The translations under genes were made by a program, and so were the position numbers. DNA of 64,000 bases from Mycoplasmataceae bacterium (GTDB lineage: Bacteria; Bacillota_I; Bacilli_A; Mycoplasmatales; Mycoplasmoidaceae), in contig JAISPD010000007.1 of the NCBI GenBank assembly GCA_031275175.1, positions 27,696 through 91,695 of the forward strand, given 5' to 3'. Positions 23,509-35,442 of the stretch are shown here, piece after piece (position 1 is the stretch's first letter; every line of letters begins with the position of its first letter). The notes beneath the pieces are model-generated. The model was not told the origin of the DNA and ran no database searches. It was given only the letters and a program-made list of their open reading frames with translations.

Positions 23509-24222
23509 TTAAAGTTGTATCGCAGTTTCTAAAGCTAAGGTAACCATTTGTTTGAATGATGTTTGTCGCTCAATTGCACTCATTGTTTTTTTAGAAACAA
23601 ATGAATCTGAAATTGTTAACAATGAAATAGCATTAGCTTTTGCTTTAATTGCATTTGCATAAAGAGCAAACGCTTCCATTTCAACTGCAATTATTCCAGG
23701 AGAAAATTGCATACGTTTTTGTCAAGGTATCGCACTATAAAAAGCATCTTCGGATAAAATTTTGCCAATATGGGGAGTTAATTGAAGCTTTTTAGCAGTA
23801 TTAGTACAAGTTTTTAAAAGTGTAGGTGAAGCTTGAAGCACACGATCCAATGGAGTTTTAACACCAATATCATTCGCATAATTAGACTTACTATATGCTT
23901 TGTCAGTAATGACAATGTCTCCTAATTTCAGGTCTTTTACAAAACCTCCGGCTGAACCAATACGAATAATTGTTTTAACTTGATAAACCTTAAATAGTTC
24001 GTATGAATAAATTCCAATTGATGGGATTCCCATGCCAGAACCCATAACAGTGACACGGGTATTTTTATAAAATCCTGTATAGCAATACATGTTTCTTACA
24101 TCATTAACTAAACGCGGAGATTTTAAATAATTTTTGGCAATTCACTTAGCACGCAAAGGATCCCCTGGCATTAACACTACTTTAGCAATGTCATTTTTTT
24201 TAGCTTTATTATGAATTGTCAT
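23509..24222 (-). CDS. deoD: Purine-nucleoside phosphorylase (DeoD type)
   Basis: 237 residues, hexameric type. VVLMPGDPLRAKWIA near 15-29 (phosphate-binding GDP), GSGMGIPSIGIYSYEL near 63-78, IRIGSAGGF near 87-95, and the active-site Asp in LTISDSFVSK near 203-212. Trp codons UGA break the frame under the standard code near 24090 and 23715. Start is 2 nt after the dnaG stop. Confidence 0.95.
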
Positions 24223-24224
24223 TA

Positions 24225-26264
24225 TTATTTCTTTTTCTTTCAACTATTAAAGAGTTTTTTTGTTTCAATTAATTGAACATTTAACTGCTTAATTTTAGTA
24301 GAATTTTCGTCCAAATTTTCTTTTTTTAATTTCCAAATATCAATGGTTGTTTCACCAATGGAAATTTCATACTTTAATAATTGAATGGATTTTATAAGAG
24401 TTTTAATCCGTTCTTCACTTTTATGGCACAATTTTTCTTTGTGGTAAATTTGATAGAGTTGATCATCAATTTTACTCATGAAATATTCATAAGCGGATTG
24501 ATAATTGACGGCCACTGAATTCTTAGCTTTACTTTGTTCTTTTAATACATTAGCTAACGATTGTTCGTTGATTAATTCATTACGACCAAATAAATATTGT
24601 AAAGCTTTAAAGATAAACTTTTGTTGAACTAACGGAAATTGAACTGTAAGCAAATTTATTTCAGCCTCAACTTTAGCAAATCCACTAGGACAATTAATAA
24701 CCGTTAAAATTAAACGATCAAAGGCTTCAGTTAAACGATTTTCTTTAGTTTTTAATTCACTTTGTAAAACTTGAATGGCATTGTAATTCTGTACTGATTC
24801 ATCCTCTTTTAAATCTACATTTTCTGACTCAACAAAGCTTTGGTTTAATCCAATGTCATTAGTTGGCTTATAAGGTTTTTGTGAACATTTAATGTCTTTT
24901 TTCTTGCCAGAACCATTTAAAAAGTTATCAAAATCTTGGTCGTATTTAATTTTTAAATCATCAAATGCAAGGTGTGATTTATCAGCTAATAGTTTTAAAT
25001 GCTGTTGTCTTAACAATAAAGAATTTTGACCAAACTCTAACATGTCATGAATAATCCCATTGACAGACTTTTGAATTTCATCAAGTGGTTTTTTATTAAT
25101 AAATTCATTTTCAATTAGAAAAGTAATAAAGTCAACACGATTATCTAAAATGGCTTGCAAAGCTGCGTCACCTGATTCATTTAACAATTCATCGACATCT
25201 TTATATGCTTTAGGATAATTAGCAACTACATATACGTTAAATCCGTTTTCCATCAATTTTCGTCCATTATCTACAGTCGCTTGAACCCCAGCAGTATCAT
25301 TATCAAATGATAAAATAACTGTATTAAGCTTAGTCAACGTGTGCAAAGCATTAAGATGCTCATCACTTAAAGCAACACCCATGATTGCCACCACATTTTC
25401 TAAACCAATTCTAGCGTAAGCAATCACATCCATAAAACCTTCAACAATAATAATTTTTTCAGGTTCAATTGCTTTGGCCCGATGAAAATTGAATAAAATG
25501 TTTGCTTTACTAAAAAGTTTAGTAGTAGAAGTATTTAAATATTTAGGTTCATTATTAGTAATGGTACGAGCACTAAACCCCGTTAAATAACCGTTATTGT
25601 CATAAATAGGTATGGTAATGCGATCATTAAAGAAATCAAAAATTTTACCATCAGAACTAACGGTAATTAATCCCGCGTCTAATAATTCTTTTTCGTTTCA
25701 AATTAAATCCTTGCTACGGTTTTGGCCAAACATTTCGTTGGTATTGCTAGCCATGCGATAAATTAAATCTTTATCTTTAGGTGCAAAGCCCAACTGAAAT
25801 TTTTTAATAATTTCATTATTCAAATTTCGTTGGTGCAAATATGTTAATTTATCTTTATTTTCTGGGTTATATAAAAACCCTTGGAATCATTCATTTACTT
25901 GCTTATTTAAATCTGTTAATCGTTTAATAACAGGATCTAAGTAGGTATTATTAGTTCGTAAATTTAATTTAGTTGTGTCAAATCCAATAAGTTCTGCAAC
26001 TATTTTTATAGCTTCTAAATAAGGAATTTTTTGATATTGTTGAACAAAACCAAATACATTTCCCTTAGCATTGCAAACGAAACATTTAAATATTTTCTTT
26101 TGTGACGAAACCACAAGGGAAGGGTTTTTGTCAGGATGAAATGGACAAAGCCCTACATAATTGTTGCCCTTCCTAGTTAGTTTGATGTAATGAGCAATTA
26201 CAGCTACAATGTCTGCTTTATTTTGGATCTCTTTGATAACATTGAAATTAGTGCGATTAAGCAT
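24225..26264 (-). CDS. dnaG: DNA primase
   Basis: 679 residues. Makes RNA primers at the fork. Zinc-binding domain with C-PFHPDKNPS ... FKCFVCNAKGN (about 40-68), RNA polymerase core, TOPRIM motif IIIVEGFMDVIAYA (about 269-282) and SFDNDTAG (about 319-326). The C-terminal ~230 residues are the helicase-binding region, long and Lys/Glu-rich. True stop lies beyond a UGA Trp, giving the tail WKKKK. Overlaps glyS by 8 nt. Confidence 0.95.
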
Positions 26265-27666
26265 GGTTTGCTTCTTGTAGGTAATCTACAATTTCTGAAA
26301 TTGAAATACGTTTTTGTTTCATGGTGTCACGATCACGGATAGTAACAGTTTTGCTAGTTAATGAATCAAAATCAAAAGTTAAACAATATGGTGTACCTAT
26401 AGCGTCCTGACGTCGATAACGTTTACCAATAGATCCGGTTACATCATAGGTTGCTTCCAATCCTTGTTCTACTAAAGATTCATAAATCATTTTGGCATCC
26501 TTACTTAATTTATTAACTAATGGTAGAACAGCAATTTTATAAGGTGCTAAAGCTAGTGGAAGGTGCAATACTTCTCGTGTCTCATTGTCATTGATTTTTT
26601 CAATTCTGTATTTATCTACAATAACAGCATAAAATAAACGTTCCACTCCCACTGACGGTTCAATCACAAACGGAACAATTTTCTTATTAGTAGTTGAATC
26701 AAAATAAACTAAATCAGTTTTTGCATGTTTACTGTGGGCATTTAAATCAAAGTCTGTGCGGTTAGCAATTCCTCATAACTCTTTTTTACCATGAGGAAAA
26801 GCGAATTCAATGTCCACTGTTCTTTTAGAATAATGTGATAATTCATCCTTTTGATGTTCGCGGAAAAAAAGATTTTTATCGTTTATTTTTAACTTAGTAG
26901 ACAAAAAATTTTTAATTTTTTTTAGTAGAAATTCAAAAGTTTTATCAGCTTCATTAGGGTTAACAAAATATTCTAATTCCATTTGTTCAAATTCACGGGT
27001 ACGGAAGATGAAATTACCAGGGGTAATTTCATTACGAAATGATTTACCAATCTGTGCTATTCCAAAAGGAATTTTCAGTCGTAAACTACGTTGCACATTT
27101 AAAAAATTTACAAAAATTCCTTGTGCAGTTTCGGGGCGTAAATAATTAATTGAATGATCATCAGCTAAAATACCTTGGTGAATTTGAAACATTAAATTAA
27201 ATTTATGAATTGGGGCCCAATTTGTTTGTTTACAAATCGGACAACTAATTTTATTATCGGTAATCATTTTTTCTAATTGAACAAAACTGGTTTGTTCAGT
27301 AATCTTTGCATTTTTAACAGAATCATTGATTAATTTATCTGCACGAAAACGGTTATGACAATTTTTACATTCAATTAATGGATCACTAAAATTTACTAAA
27401 TGTCCACTTGCCTTTCATATTTTAGGATTGTTAATGATTGCTGAATCAATACCAACTGTTTGAGGATCTTTCGTAACGAATTCATTCCATCATAAATTTT
27501 TGATATTTCGTTTTAACAAAACACCTAATGGGCCAAAATCTCAAGTATTTGCCAAACCCCCATAAATTTCTGAATCCGGAAATACAAAACCATAATTCTT
27601 AAGAAAGTTTACTATTTGTTCTTGAGAAAGCTGTTCGTTGAATTTGATCTGTTTCATGTTATCCAT
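26257..27666 (-). CDS. glyS: Glycyl-tRNA synthetase (dimeric, eukaryote-like type)
   Basis: 469 residues. N-terminal [20 protein letters not shown] near 25-44, motif 2 region FRNEITPGNFIFRTREFEQME, ELEYF, and a C-terminal anticodon-binding domain (LPLALAPYKIAVLPL...). YGVYCLTFDF near the end carries the family DGTPYC-like loop. The same glyS-dnaG order is known in M. genitalium (MG251-MG250). ATG at 27666 preferred; a second ATG is 3 codons inside. Confidence 0.95.
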
Positions 27667-27716
27667 AAATTATATTTATAAAGTAAGTTAAATGTGTTAA
27701 TGTGATCATTACATAA

Positions 27717-28430
27717 CTAACTAGTTTCATAATCTGCTAAAGATTGAAATTTTACTCCTGTATTATCTAAAATGTAAGCGTAAAGTAATTTGATTACATA
27801 ATCGATTTCTTGTACATATTGATTTAACATCGTGTATTTTTCATTAAATAGGTAATGAATCGCTTTGGAAACTGGTAACTCATAATATTTATCACGTGCT
27901 TTTTCAAAACAAAGATTGCAAAGCATCCCATGATCTTTGAAAGAAATAGTTTTGATCTTATTATTGCCACATCTTATACAATGATTAACTTCAAGTCTCA
28001 CACCAGAGAACTTAAGAAAATTTTGTAGAACTATCAAAACTAAAATTTTTTCATAAATTTGTTTTTCTAAAATTTGTTGTAGGTATTTTTCATAAAATTC
28101 AAATAACGATTGATCTCGCATGTCTAGTTTAATAACTGATTCATTTAATAAATTAAAAGATAGCGCTGTTACCAAACTTCAATCAACTGATTTAATGGTT
28201 ATAACCTTCTTTAGACGACTCAATTTATCAATCGATCTGCTTTGAAAAATTTGAAATTCCACAAACGATCCCAGAAATAAGTGCCGTGCATTTTTGGAAT
28301 CAATTTTACGACTACCCTTAGATAGGCAAGCAATTTTATTTCCCTGTTTTGTTAAGAAAGTCACAATTTCATCAAATATTAAATATTCTTGCCTATGAAT
28401 TACATATCCATGATAGATCGTCTCGGCCAT
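27717..28430 (-). CDS. recO: DNA repair protein RecO
   Basis: 237 residues. Loads RecA and anneals ssDNA in recombinational repair. N-terminal OB fold (about 1-80: GYVIHRQEYLIFDEIVTFLT, LFLGSFVEFQIF) and a zinc finger CIRCG ... CNLC near 173-196. Follows era by 3 nt on the same strand, an order common in Firmicutes and mollicutes. Confidence 0.88.
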
Positions 28431-28433
28431 ATA

Positions 28434-29312
28434 TTATTTACCATATCCCACACTAGCTAGAAATTTTTCATTATTTCTCCATTCTTTTTCAACTTTGACA
28501 AACAACTTTAAATTTATTTTGCAATCATAAATTTTCATAAGTTCTTTCCTAGCGGTTATCCCAATCTTTTTAATCATCGTTCCGTTGTGTCCAATCAAAA
28601 TTGGTTTCTGTGACGCTTTTTCGACCACGATGATTGCTTGAATATCTAAAGTGTTAGTAAAATGATCATATTGATTCAATTCAACATAAACAGTTGTGGC
28701 ATAAGGTAATTCTTGTCTAGTGTTAAAAATTACTTGCTCACGAATGATTTCACTAATTGTAAAATTATCATTATCATGGTGATTTAATGGTTGATTTACA
28801 TTATTGTTAAGACGCTCGGCAATGGTAGCTAATAATTTGTTAATTCCAATGTTTTTTTTACTTGAAATCCCAACTACGTCAGCAACATCGATGTATTTTT
28901 TTATCAAATCGGTATATGATGCATTTTTTTTGGCGCTACTCAAATCAATTTTGGTAAGAACTAAAATAACGTTTTGAATCCCATATGTTTTGATGATGCT
29001 AATTACCTGTTGATCTTCGTCAGTGATATCCCTAGTTAAGTCAATTAACAATAGAACAATGTCCGCAATTTTATAGCTATTTCTAATTTCTGAGTTTAAA
29101 AATAAATCCAATTTAAATTTGGGCTGATGCCAACCCGGAGTATCAATAAATAAAATCTGTAAATCATTTTTTTTATAAATTACTTTTATTTGATTGCGAG
29201 TAGTCTGTGGTTTTGGTGAAGTGATGGCCACTTTTTTTGTAACAATTGTATTCAATAAAGTTGATTTACCAACATTAGGTTTACCTGTAATTATTACATA
29301 ACCACTTCGCAT
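28434..29312 (-). CDS. era: GTPase Era
   Basis: 292 residues. Ribosome assembly GTPase. G1 GKPNVGKST (10-18), G3 DTPGW (about 57-61), G4 LTKID (about 119-123), then a KH RNA-binding domain at about 205-285 with GHNGTMIKKIG. Part of the run ybeY-dgkA-era-recO. Confidence 0.97.
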   Translation of the reverse strand: MRSGYVIITGKPNVGKSTLLNTIVTKKVAITSPKPQTTRNQIKVIYKKNDLQILFIDTPGWHQPKFKLDLFLNSEIRNSYKIADIVLLLIDLTRDITDEDQQVISIIKTYGIQNVILVLTKIDLSSAKKNASYTDLIKKYIDVADVVGISSKKNIGINKLLATIAERLNNNVNQPLNHHDNDNFTISEIIREQVIFNTRQELPYATTVYVELNQYDHFTNTLDIQAIIVVEKASQKPILIGHNGTMIKKIGITARKELMKIYDCKINLKLFVKVEKEWRNNEKFLASVGYGK

Positions 29313-29315
29313 AAA

Positions 29316-29699
29316 TTATTTGAATAACACAATTATTTTAGGGATAAAAACTATTAATCCAACGATTATTGATGTAATCGTCAGTATTAAGGTTGCTGCA
29401 GCAGAAATATCCTTAATTTTTTTGGCGTTGTAATTGTATTTAAATATCACAATATCTACTAAATTTTCAATGGCTGTATTTAACAATTCCATACCGATTA
29501 CCATACCAATTATCAATACAATTACCACTCAATCTAACGAACTCATCGATGCGTGTAAAAGACTTGCAATAATCAAAACAATCACCGCAATTACAATATG
29601 TACAATTAACGAAGCTTCCTCTTTTAATGAAAAATAAAGACCTCTAAATGCATAAGCAAATTTTTTAAGTCAAGTTCACTTGGTTTTTTTCTTTTCCAT
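29316..29699 (-). CDS. dgkA: Diacylglycerol/undecaprenol kinase
   Basis: 127 residues, three membrane spans. The signature EXXNTAIE appears as GMELLNTAIENLVD near 74-87, with an amphipathic N-terminus containing AYAFRGLYFSLKEEAS. Phosphorylates undecaprenol (or diacylglycerol) in the membrane. Start has ATGGAAAAGAAAAAAACC; the UGA Trp codons at residues 8 and 10 confirm code 4. Between ybeY (6 nt gap) and era (3 nt gap). Confidence 0.92.
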
Positions 29700-29705
29700 A
29701 CCCAA

Positions 29706-30134
29706 TTATGCTACGAAATTTAGCTGTTTCAAAATGTTATTTTGTAAATTTTGCATTAATTTAGCTTTTTTTAAATTATCGTGATTGTAACCTAACAAAT
29801 GCAAAACTCCATGAATGAACAACAATGTGATTTCTTGTTCATAGGTATCTTGTGCTTGTCACTTAACTTGTTGGAAATTAATGAAGATTTCACCCAGCAA
29901 GATTGGTTTAATGCCTTGATTATCATGAAATGCAAAGCTTAACACATCTGTAGGTTTATCGATTTTACGATAGCGATAATTTATTGCACGTATTTCATCA
30001 TCATTTACAATGCTTACATCATAGACATATTGTGTTGTTAACAATTTACTAATTTCTTTATTAGCTTCGTGGAATAAATTTATGATTTTAGACGACAATT
30101 GTCTGTGACAATCTATTATTGTAAACTTAAACAT
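29706..30134 (-). CDS. ybeY: Endoribonuclease YbeY (rRNA maturation)
   Basis: 142 residues. Zinc-dependent RNase for 16S rRNA 3' processing. VNDDEIRAINYRYRKIDKPTDVLSF near 44-68 and the zinc motif HGVLHLLGYNHD near 112-123 (H-x3-H-x5-H). First gene of the minus-strand run that extends to cdd. Confidence 0.95.
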
Positions 30135-30203
30135 ATTTTTTTAAATACTAACATATTTTATTTTGTCATTATAATAGTACAATAAAAAAACGGAGATGTG
30201 AAT

Positions 30204-30881
30204 ATGTTGCTTGATACTAGAGAAAAAAATGATCAACAAAGTGAAGGTTTCAACCCAAATGTAATTAATGCACAACGAGATGTTTCTATAACTTCTGGTG
30301 CAAAAATCGCTTTTTGAATTATGTTTATTTTTCTTTGATTCACAATCATTGGCGGAATTGTCATTACAGTATGAAAAGTTGGTAAAGGTAATTACTTTAA
30401 AACACAACAAGAAAAAATTAATGAAGCCGCCTCTGGGATTGATGTTCAATTAAAAAAACGTCGCGATACTTTAGTTAAATTAGTTGACGCCACTCAAACA
30501 TCTGTTAAATTTGAAAAGAGTCTATTGACAGATATTACAAGACTACGTAATGTAAATGTTTCTCCCAATGATACTGATGGATTAGCAAAAACTGATTTGG
30601 CATCTGCAAGTGCTTTATCTCGTTTGATGGCCACTTTTGAGAACTATCCAAATTTAAAAACTACTGATACCATCAGAGATCTAATGAGTTCTGCTGACTA
30701 TATTGAAAGAGAAATTGCTGCTTCAAGACGTCTATACAATGCCACTGCATTACAATTTAATCAAACTATTCAAGCTTGACCCGCAAATGTTGTAGCTGCA
30801 TCAATGAAATTACACAGTTTTGCATTATTCGCTGCTAGTGAACAAGATAAGCAAGATGTCAGTCTAAAGATGGATGCTTAA
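30204..30881 (+). CDS. lemA: LemA family protein
   Basis: 225 residues. One N-terminal membrane span at about 38-62, then the long-helix LemA domain: IDVQLKKRRDTLVKLVDAT, FENYPNLKTTD, and IEREIAASRRLYNATALQFNQ. Topology in the family is a short outside N-terminus with a cytoplasmic helical bundle; function unknown. Followed 19 nt later by a large membrane protein, the usual neighbour of LemA in mollicutes. Confidence 0.92.
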
Positions 30882-30900
30882 TCCATAGTTGGTAAATTAC

Positions 30901-32697
30901 ATGCAACCAGACGTTTTTAACAACGAAACATTACATGTCGTTGATTATTTCAATGGTGCTCTACAAATAAAAAATGAAAAAGTGATTAATGATGTTTTTA
31001 CTAATTATGTATTAAACAAATCCAAAGTTGATTTTAATGCTAATCGCTCAACCGCTGATAACATTAACAAATTAAATCAAGAGATTAATCGCGAAAATAA
31101 AGAAGTTAAAGCTAGTAAATTTTGGATGATTTTCTTTAGAATAATTGGAGTCGCTCTTGCATTTGTAGGCATTATTTTTATCGTATTAATATCTTTACAT
31201 CATAATGAAAAAATATCTCCCATATGACTCTCATTAGCTATTGTTTTACCTACTGTAGGGATAACCATTTTTGGACTTAGTTGATTAATTAAAAAGCATT
31301 TTATTACTAATACCCAAGAATTACAAGACTTACAAAATCAATGACAACAACAATTTAACTTGGCAATGAGTCAACTAGCCAATTTGAAAAGCAATATTTG
31401 TTGATACTTAACTTACATTATTTTTGAGCAAACATACCCATTAATTGAATTCGCACGTTATTTTTCTGAAGCCGATTATTTAAATTGAACTGATTGATTA
31501 AAAGATAATGTCAATTCAACTGTTTTGTATTGTTTATCAGGAAATGTTAAAACAAATCCTTTCATTGTTCTAAAAACTAAATCCACAGAAATGTATGACC
31601 ATGTTTATACTGGTTCGCGCACCGTCATGGTACGTCGCACACGTGTCGTAAATGGGCGAACCACTTCTTACATGGCTCCTAAAATTGTGGTCGCTACCAT
31701 AACTAATCCAGCACCTCGTTATTGAACCGACACAAAGTTATTTTTCAAGTCAGCAGCTGCAGAATCATTAGATTTTGTAAATATGACAGCATTTAAAAAT
31801 GAGAAAAAGGCAGAAAAATATTTTGAAAAAAATAAATCTACCGAACCCATGGATAATCCAGAATTTGATCGTTATTTCCCTTGCGAACGCAATGATGAAG
31901 TACAATTTAGAACTTTATTTTCACCATTAGCACAAGAGGAAATGATTAAATTAATGAAAGTTAAAAATGATTATAAATTTACTAAACACGGAATGCTAAA
32001 CATTATTAGTTCACCATCGTTTGATACAATTGCTTTTAATATCAATTACAACTACTTTACAAACGAATACGATTATGAAAAAATCAAGGTTGATTTTGTT
32101 GAAAGCAATAAAAAATTCTTCAGAGACATCTATTTTATGTTTGCACCAATTTTAACAATACCACTCTATCAGCAATACCAGTATCGCCAACCAATATTTG
32201 AAAAAGCACAGCAACGTTTATTTGCTGCCGCCCAAAATGAAAGTATTGTAAATACAATGTATGATTCAAGTAATTTTAAACATCCACAATCAATTACTGA
32301 TAACATTTTTAAAACTAAAAGAGTGTTTGCTAATAGTTTATATGAAATAAATGAAATCATCGCTTATGGATATCGTGGCAGCCCAAGAATGGTCATTGTT
32401 CCTGTTGCCGATTTCGAAGCTGGAATTGTAAATGTTCCTGTAACGGTTATTGACTATTTCAGCGTTAAAAAATCTACCCATATCGTTAATTCATTCATTG
32501 ATAAGAATCAACAAGATTTTTATTCTAATCAAAATAATTTCACAAAAAATAGCTGAACTGAGTTTCAAAAAAAACTTGGTGTAAGTGATATTTCTAAAAA
32601 AGGTAATTTTTTCTCAATGTCAATTGGTGATAAAACATCCCTTGCTAATGAAGATAGCTATAAAGCATTTTTAAAAAGTTTTGAAACAAATGCTTAA
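30901..32697 (+). CDS. Membrane protein paired with LemA (DUF3137-like)
   Basis: 598 residues, starting at ATG 30901 (an upstream in-frame TTG at 30889 is less likely). Two adjacent membrane spans at about 80-100 and 110-130, then a long soluble C-terminal region with the stretch CLSGNVKTNPFIVLKTKSTE and two large beta-rich blocks. Size, topology and position after lemA fit the DUF3137 family; that assignment is by pattern. No catalytic motif seen. Confidence 0.8.
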
Positions 32698-32738
32698 TTT
32701 GACTTTGAATTTATAAAAAAATGAAAGTAACTGCTTAT

Positions 32739-32769
32739 TTAACTAATATTACAAAAATTTGTTTATACT
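32739..32769 (+). promoter_or_regulatory. Candidate promoter of rplJL
   Basis: TTAACT (32739-32744) and TATACT (32764-32769) spaced 19 nt, with TG just upstream of the -10. It would start transcription just before the leader. Confidence 0.4.
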
Positions 32770-32780
32770 TAGTGAGCATT

Positions 32781-32878
32781 AACCAAAGATAGTAGCGGAA
32801 TCAAATCTTAATCATGCTACCGAGGTGATACATCATTGTACATTTCAAATCTCTTTGGTTCAACCAAAGAGATTTTAA
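32781..32878 (+). promoter_or_regulatory. Ribosomal protein L10 leader with attenuator
   Basis: Leader of rplJL. The conserved L10-binding core shows AGTAGCGG ... GCTACCGAGGTGA. A terminator stem AATCTCTTTGG / CCAAAGAGATT (32848-32874, loop TTCAA) with a short U-run follows. The 5' segment AACCAAAGA (32781-32789) can pair instead with TCTTTGGTT (32852-32860), an antiterminator. Matches the known L10 leader design, where excess L10-L12 favours termination. Confidence 0.85.
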
Positions 32879-32913
32879 TTGTTAATGCAAAATAAAATAT
32901 TGGAGATCAAATT

Positions 32914-33402
32914 ATGAAACCAATAATCAAAATAAAGGAAGATGAAGTAAAAGTTTTAGCCAAACAATTAAGTGAAGCTAAATCTATTATCGTTTTTGAA
33001 TATTTAGGTTTGACTGCTAAAGAATTAACAGCATTGCGTAAAAAATTACATGCAGCAAATGCAAAGATGTATGTTTCAAAAAATAATATATATGCAAGAG
33101 CCGTTGCTTTAGCTAAATTACCTGGTTTTGTTGAATTCAGTGGTCCGAATGCAATTTTAATATCTAATGGGGATGAAATCGCTCCATTTAAAGAATTGAA
33201 TGAGATTATTAAGACCCATGCCTTTGTTAAATACAAAGATGGCATTTTGGAAGCAAAACATATTCGTGAGAACGAATTAACAAAAATTGCAAGTATTCCT
33301 AACCGTGAAGGTTTATTATCGATGCTTCTATCATGCTTACAAGCATCGATCCGAAATTTAGCTTATGGTGTTAATGCCATTGCTAAACAAAAACAACAAT
33401 AA
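32914..33402 (+). CDS. rplJ: 50S ribosomal protein L10
   Basis: 162 residues. Base of the L12 stalk. Typical [40 protein letters not shown] and [10 protein letters not shown] blocks. Start has GGAGATC upstream. Preceded by the autoregulatory leader and followed 20 nt later by rplL. Confidence 0.97.
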   Translation: MKPIIKIKEDEVKVLAKQLSEAKSIIVFEYLGLTAKELTALRKKLHAANAKMYVSKNNIYARAVALAKLPGFVEFSGPNAILISNGDEIAPFKELNEIIKTHAFVKYKDGILEAKHIRENELTKIASIPNREGLLSMLLSCLQASIRNLAYGVNAIAKQKQQ

Positions 33403-33422
33403 TTATTACAAGGAGACAAATT

Positions 33423-33791
33423 ATGGCAAAATTAACAAAAGAACAAATTATCGAAACATTAAAGGAAATGACTTTACTAGAAATAAATGATTTAGTAAAA
33501 GAAATTGAATTAGCATTTGGTGTATCAGCAGCAGCTCCATTGGCTGCAGCAGCTCCTACAGCTGCAGCAGAAGCTCCAACATCTGTAACTATTTCTTTAA
33601 TTGATGCAGGCGCTCAAAAAGTAGCAGTAATTAAAACATATCGTGAAGCTACTGGACTAGGTTTAATGGAAGCTAAGGGTGCTGTGGAAAAAACCCCAGC
33701 AGTTATTAAAGAAAACATTAAGCCAGAAGAAGCCGAAGAAATTAAAAAGAAATTCGAAGCTGTTGGCGCAAAAGTTAAAATTGAAGCTTAG
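33423..33791 (+). CDS. rplL: 50S ribosomal protein L7/L12
   Basis: 122 residues. N-terminal dimer domain, Ala-rich hinge ([16 protein letters not shown], about 36-51), and the factor-binding C-terminal domain with [20 protein letters not shown] and [26 protein letters not shown] 7 nt before ATG. Ends 10 nt before the stop of the convergent glycerophosphodiesterase gene. Confidence 0.98.
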   Translation: MAKLTKEQIIETLKEMTLLEINDLVKEIELAFGVSAAAPLAAAAPTAAAEAPTSVTISLIDAGAQKVAVIKTYREATGLGLMEAKGAVEKTPAVIKENIKPEEAEEIKKKFEAVGAKVKIEA

Positions 33792-33801
33792 GTTTTTTTA
33801 C

Positions 33802-34920
33802 TTAAAAATCTAGTCAATTATCAACGGTAAAATAATCACACCCAAATTTATCCAAAATAGCTAAAGCATACGGTTCAGCGATCTCTAGACGACTATAGTC
33901 TGCAGTCCAACTGTTAATTTTTAAGTTTTGACTATGTGTCGCTTGAATTATTTTACTGGTAATTAAACCATAATAAATATCAACACCAATCGGATATTTT
34001 TGATTATTGATCGTAGTTCAAGACCCATCAAGATAATTTTGATAATTTTTATAATTAGTGTTGCTACCAGACTTTGTTCCTGGATCTTTATTAGTAAATT
34101 GTTGATTAGAACTTACGACATATTGACCTACGGTACCTTCATCTAATAATTTTTGAAATTGCGTATTGAAAATTGGTAAATTTTGACTATTAATTTCTTT
34201 AATCATGGCATCAAGTAAATCATCAAAAAAACTAACAAAATAACAACGTGAAAGTAATGATTCTCCTGAAGTTACATAATCTTCAGCTGCCTTGATGTCG
34301 ACAAGTACATTAGTAACTAATTTATTAATGGTGCCTTGATCAATTTTCATACATTCTTTAGCTTCTTTTATTTTTAACGTAGATTCTACTTTAAGTTCAA
34401 TGACTGGATGAGCATGATTATTTAAAAAACAATTTAAATATCCATCATTATTATCAGCATTCCAAAATTTACATAATTGTGCATTTTGTGCATCGTGAGG
34501 AACCTTAACTTTATAAGGATTCAATTTACCAGAGGGAAAAGCTTTTGAAGGTAATGTGCTATTGTCAATGCTCCCATCGATCTTTAAATAACGATTATTA
34601 ATTTCTGCAGTTGTAAGTTCATCGATTTTTTCGCTTTGATTTTCAAATGGATTAATGTAGTGAGAACATCAAATCGTCCCGTCTTGATCCATTTGCAAAT
34701 CAGTTTCTGCTCCATAAAATTTACTATTAGTTCCACCCACCGCCGCATCAAATGCAGCATACGAATTTTGAAAATATTTAGCCGATCAACCACGATGGGC
34801 AATTTGATGATAAATACCTTGATTATTAGGGTGAATAGTACTTAATAGCACAGTCGGAGTAATGGCAGCTATCCCATAGCATAATAAACTGATAGTTATT
34901 TTTTTTCAAACATGTTTCAT
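33802..34920 (-). CDS. Surface glycerophosphodiester phosphodiesterase, GlpQ-like
   Basis: 372 residues. N-terminal signal anchor at about 7-28, then the GDPD core: HRG (42-44), QNS (51-53) where ENT is usual, E72-x-D74, SHYINPF (86-92) where His-Asp is usual, and a C-terminal LKINSWTADYSRLE. The Glu/Asp metal ligands and first His remain; two family positions differ, so activity may be altered. Likely faces outside and would cleave host glycerophosphocholine to choline and glycerol-3-phosphate. Intact paralog of the pseudogene at 20216. Confidence 0.82.
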
Positions 34921-34944
34921 ATTAACTAACATTATAATGAGATT

Positions 34945-35421
34945 ATGATTAAAAAAAATAATCCGACTCCACCAAATAAAACAAAGTTCATCCAGACAAT
35001 CATCATCGGTTTAAATGCTTTTCTAATTTTCCCTTACATTCTATGTGCTTTTATTATGAATTTTTTAAATTCCGCTAATTCAATTCTCAACGATATTAAT
35101 TTTGTCTTCAGTTTAATATTGGGTGTATCTACATTAGTAGTTTCAATTCTCTGTCTAAAACTTACTAAACACACATCCAATTACAAACTTTTTAAAATCT
35201 TGTTTATTATTAACACCGTTTTGTCATGTTTGCTTTCTTTAATAGGATTAATCAATTTTACTTATTGCTTTGCAATTCTTTTTCCATATGTCACCATATT
35301 AGTGGAGTATTTACTGATTGTTTATGTGCCTATTGCTATTATAATATTGCTTATCTTTATTAGTGTTTTGATAATTGAACTATGTTCAAAAAAGTCCGAC
35401 TCACGACTTAATAACTTATAA
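34945..35421 (+). CDS. Four-span membrane protein, hypothetical
   Basis: 158 residues with four hydrophobic segments at about 17-40, 47-68, 82-105 and 118-148. Short basic N-terminus and C-terminus suggest both ends inside the cell. No motif recognised. Starts 24 nt from the divergent phosphodiesterase gene, so promoters overlap. Confidence 0.65.
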   Translation: MIKKNNPTPPNKTKFIQTIIIGLNAFLIFPYILCAFIMNFLNSANSILNDINFVFSLILGVSTLVVSILCLKLTKHTSNYKLFKILFIINTVLSCLLSLIGLINFTYCFAILFPYVTILVEYLLIVYVPIAIIILLIFISVLIIELCSKKSDSRLNNL

Positions 35422-35442
35422 ATATTTTTATATAATCATTGC

